This document shows positions 35,922 to 38,048 of a stretch of DNA of 38,048 bases, piece by piece. The notes under the pieces are model-generated. The model had not been told where the DNA came from and searched no databases. It worked only from the letters and a program-made list of their open reading frames with translations. The stretch's first letter is position 1; the number at the start of each line of letters is the position of its first letter. Made by a program: the position numbers and the translations under genes. Origin of the DNA: Thiobacillus sp. (GTDB lineage: Bacteria > Pseudomonadota > Gammaproteobacteria > Burkholderiales > Thiobacillaceae); NCBI GenBank assembly GCA_021166845.1, contig JAJPEP010000113.1:1-38048 (forward strand). The letters run 5' to 3'.

Positions 35922-36746
35922 ATGGACAGACTCCGTTTCTGCATATTGCTTCTGGCCGGGTTGGCATTCATGGCATCGCCATCGGTTGTGCATGCGGCGG
36001 TGTCTCCGGCGGCGGCGAGCCTCAGTACCGCAGCCGCCGTGAATCTGGCCGGGCGTCAGCGCATGCTGTCGCAGCGCATCGTGAAGGCATATCTCATGGC
36101 GGGGCAGGGGATCGCGGCCGATGACGCGCGGGCCATCCTGCAGGAATCGATCGAGCAGTTTGAATCGCAGCTCGCGACGCTGAGAGCGTTTCAACCGACG
36201 CCGGGGGTGCGGAGTGCGCTTGTCAGCCTGGAAGCTGCATGGAACAAATGCAGGCCCATCCTGGCTTCATCGCCGAGCAAGGCGGGTGCCGTAGCGCTTT
36301 ATGATGTCAACGAGGATTTGCAGAAGACAGCGCATAGTGTGACGCTGGCCTATGAGGGCGTCACCCTCGCGCCACTCGATCACCTGATCGGTATCGCGGG
36401 ACGCCAGCGCATGCTGTCGCAGCGCATGGCCAAATTCTATTTCTACCGTACGTGGGAACTCTACGACGCTGCGGCTGATATGGAACTGCATCTGAGCCGT
36501 GCGCATTTCACCGCCGTACTCAAGCAAATTGAAAATTCGCTCCTCGCATCGCCCCATGTCAAGGCAAGCGTGGCGCGAGTCCGGGACGCGTGGGGGCCGT
36601 ACCAGGAAACACTGTTCGCGAACCGCGAACCCGGGAGGATGCGCCGGGATGCGCCGCGGGTAGCCGAACTGAGCGAGCAAGTACTCGCGGCCACGGAGGA
36701 TCTCGTGGCGCAACTCGTGGAACAGGCGCGGAGCGCGCAGCGCTAG
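35922..36746 (+). CDS. Exported protein with two PilJ/NarX-type sensor motifs
   Basis: A 274-residue protein. A signal peptide (FCILLLAGLAFMASPSVVHA) is followed by two helical modules, each opening with a near-identical motif: NLAGRQRMLSQRIVKAYL (41-58) and GIAGRQRMLSQRMAKFYF (157-174). This is the N-terminal sensor signature of PilJ (type IV pili methyl-accepting transducer N-domain), related to the nitrate-binding P-box of NarX. No second TM, HAMP, kinase or methyl-accepting domain follows, so it is a stand-alone periplasmic form. A role as ligand-binding or accessory sensor is inferred. AGGAG (35909-35913) lies eight bases before the ATG. It is not near a two-component gene in this window. 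Confidence 0.88.
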   Translation: MDRLRFCILLLAGLAFMASPSVVHAAVSPAAASLSTAAAVNLAGRQRMLSQRIVKAYLMAGQGIAADDARAILQESIEQFESQLATLRAFQPTPGVRSALVSLEAAWNKCRPILASSPSKAGAVALYDVNEDLQKTAHSVTLAYEGVTLAPLDHLIGIAGRQRMLSQRMAKFYFYRTWELYDAAADMELHLSRAHFTAVLKQIENSLLASPHVKASVARVRDAWGPYQETLFANREPGRMRRDAPRVAELSEQVLAATEDLVAQLVEQARSAQR

Positions 36747-36781
36747 ATTCACTGAGCCGAAGCCGTGCAGACCCGCTTCGG

Positions 36782-36897
36782 CCCGGGCGTGATTCTCGCA
36801 CCGCGACCTGCTCGACATTTTCGTCGCCCTCCACGGCCCCGCCCAGCCCAACCGTCAGGGCAACGACGTCGGCACGCAGTGCCGCCGGGCAGTCTTG
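36782..36897 (+). pseudogene. Decayed internal fragment of a second msrA
   Basis: From 36805 the frame reads [20 protein letters not shown] and then [11 protein letters not shown], matching DLLDVFFTIHDPTQLNRQGN and DVGTQYRSAIF of the intact msrA. A 20-base run is identical between 36856-36875 and 35487-35506. Homology extends back to about 36782 but with an extra base, so the frame is broken. The catalytic N-terminus and the C-terminus are missing. The rest of the 270-base gap (36747-37016) shows no gene. Confidence 0.8.
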
Positions 36898-37016
36898 CCG
36901 GGCGGCTCAAGTGATGTCAGACCGTCGCCCGCGCTTGTACCAGACGCATTGCGCGGGGTACGGGGTATGGGAAGGCTGCCATGCGATGCAAGCCCTCGGA
37001 GCCTGCAACCCCCTGT

Positions 37017-38048
37017 CTAAGTGCCAGCCTTCCCCCACGAATCCTTCAGCGTCACCGTCCGGTTGAACACCGGCGCGCCGCGCTTCGTATCGACGCGATC
37101 AGCGACGAAGTAGCCGTGCCGCTCGAACTGGAACGACTGCTCGGGCGCGGCGTCCTTCAGCGCCGGCTCCAGTTGCGCGCGGATGGCTTTCACCGAATCG
37201 GCGTTGAGGTCGTCGAGGAAGTTGCCGGTCTCGGCGCCGGGCTGCGCGGTCTTGAACAGGCGGTCGTAGAGGCGCGCTTCGGCTTCGTAGGCGTGGGCGG
37301 CGCTGACCCAGTGGATGTTGCCCTTGACCTTGACCGAGTCGGCGCCGGGGGTGCCGGACTTGGTGTCGGGCAGGTAGTCGCAGTGGACCGCGACGATCTT
37401 GCCGTCGGCGTCGCGGTCAAAGCCGGTGCATTGCACGACGTAGCCGTAGCGCAGGCGCACCGAGTTGCCGGGCTGCATAATGCCCGACGCGTCAAGACGC
37501 GGCGGGTATAACCGGAAGTAGCCCTTGGGCGGCGTCTCCTCGAAGTCCTCGCGCTCGATCCACAGTTCGCGCGAGAACGGGATCGCGCGCTTGCCGAGGT
37601 CCGGCTGCTGCGGGTGGTTGGGGGCGAAGCAGTCTTCCGATTGGCCTGCCGGGTAGTTGTCGATGATCAATTTCACCGGGTCGAGCACGGCGATGCGGCG
37701 CAGCGCGCTGTCGTTCAATACGTCGCGCTGGCAGGCCTCGAACACGCTGTAGTCGATCCAGCCGTCGGATTTCGACACGCCGATCTGGTCGGTGAAGCGG
37801 CGGAAGCCTTCCGGCGTGTGGCCGCGGCGACGCGCGCCGACGAGCGTCGGCATGCGCGGGTCGTCCCAGCCGCTGACGTGCTTGTCGTCGACGAGCTGGA
37901 TCAGCTTGCGCTTGGAGAGCACGACATAGGTCAGATTCAGGCGCGCGAACTCGATCTGCTGCGGCAGCGGGCGGGTGAAGAAGCCCCCTATGGCGAGCTT
38001 GTCGAGCAGCCAGTCGTAGAACGGCCGCTGGTCCTCGAATTCGAGCGT
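37017..38048 (-). CDS. glnS: Glutaminyl-tRNA synthetase, C-terminal part (5' truncated by window edge)
   Basis: The minus-strand frame is open from base 38048 to a TAG at 37017. It begins [19 protein letters not shown], then [20 protein letters not shown] (LSKRKL is the class I KMSKS-equivalent), [20 protein letters not shown] and the anticodon-binding beta-barrels ([49 protein letters not shown]). The end [16 protein letters not shown] is the typical GlnRS terminus. About 343 residues of the usual ~560 are present. The catalytic HIGH motif lies outside the window. Confidence 0.96.
   Translation of the reverse strand, partial: TLEFEDQRPFYDWLLDKLAIGGFFTRPLPQQIEFARLNLTYVVLSKRKLIQLVDDKHVSGWDDPRMPTLVGARRRGHTPEGFRRFTDQIGVSKSDGWIDYSVFEACQRDVLNDSALRRIAVLDPVKLIIDNYPAGQSEDCFAPNHPQQPDLGKRAIPFSRELWIEREDFEETPPKGYFRLYPPRLDASGIMQPGNSVRLRYGYVVQCTGFDRDADGKIVAVHCDYLPDTKSGTPGADSVKVKGNIHWVSAAHAYEAEARLYDRLFKTAQPGAETGNFLDDLNADSVKAIRAQLEPALKDAAPEQSFQFERHGYFVADRVDTKRGAPVFNRTVTLKDSWGKAGT

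Overview
The window is a GC-rich chromosomal segment of a betaproteobacterium. Gene content and order fit the Nitrosomonadales/Thiobacillus neighbourhood, but that genus-level placement is my inference; no rRNA or other taxonomic marker is present. Support for the class comes from the surE-pcm-nlpD-rpoS operon, the alaA-hom-thrC order, the bamD/rluD/pgeF/clpB synteny and a glutaminyl-tRNA synthetase. I see no tRNA, rRNA, CRISPR array or prophage.

Layout. 1-200: 3' end of a P-II signalling gene. 253-2777: bamD diverges from rluD-pgeF, with both start codons inside one CATG. 2938-5101 (minus): an overlapping nadC-GNAT-ligE operon, with a palindromic repeat between it and pgeF. 5171-14506: a protein-quality-control block. 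clpB ends at a perfect hairpin terminator. A group II intron of class C sits directly behind that hairpin, and its maturase is frameshifted by an exact 31-bp tandem duplication. Next come hsp20 (minus), then cbpA, cbpM and an FtsH-type protease (plus), then an exported Ala/Lys/Glu-rich helical protein with an 11-residue period like LEA proteins. 14768-18302: a PuuB-like FAD amine oxidase, homospermidine synthase and a PmtA-like phospholipid N-methyltransferase. 18431-23946: tamA-tamB.

24187-28186: surE-pcm-nlpD-rpoS followed by a HAD nucleotidase. 28267-29435: a small cytochrome c and, on minus, an Mth938-like protein. 29581-33886: alaA, hom, thrC, separated by palindromic repeats. 33905-36746: an Fe-S type uracil-DNA glycosylase, a glutathione S-transferase, msrA and an exported protein with two PilJ-type sensor motifs. 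36782-36897 is a decayed piece of a second msrA. 37017-38048 (minus) is the 3' part of glnS.

Together these are mostly housekeeping and stress functions: envelope biogenesis (bamD, tamAB, nlpD), proteostasis (clpB, hsp20, cbpAM, ftsH), protein repair (pcm, msrA), DNA repair (ligE, udg) and general stress control (rpoS). The accessory signals are the broken intron, the chaperone island with its LEA-like protein, and at least four families of intergenic palindromes. All functional calls rest on motif recognition by eye; no database search was run.
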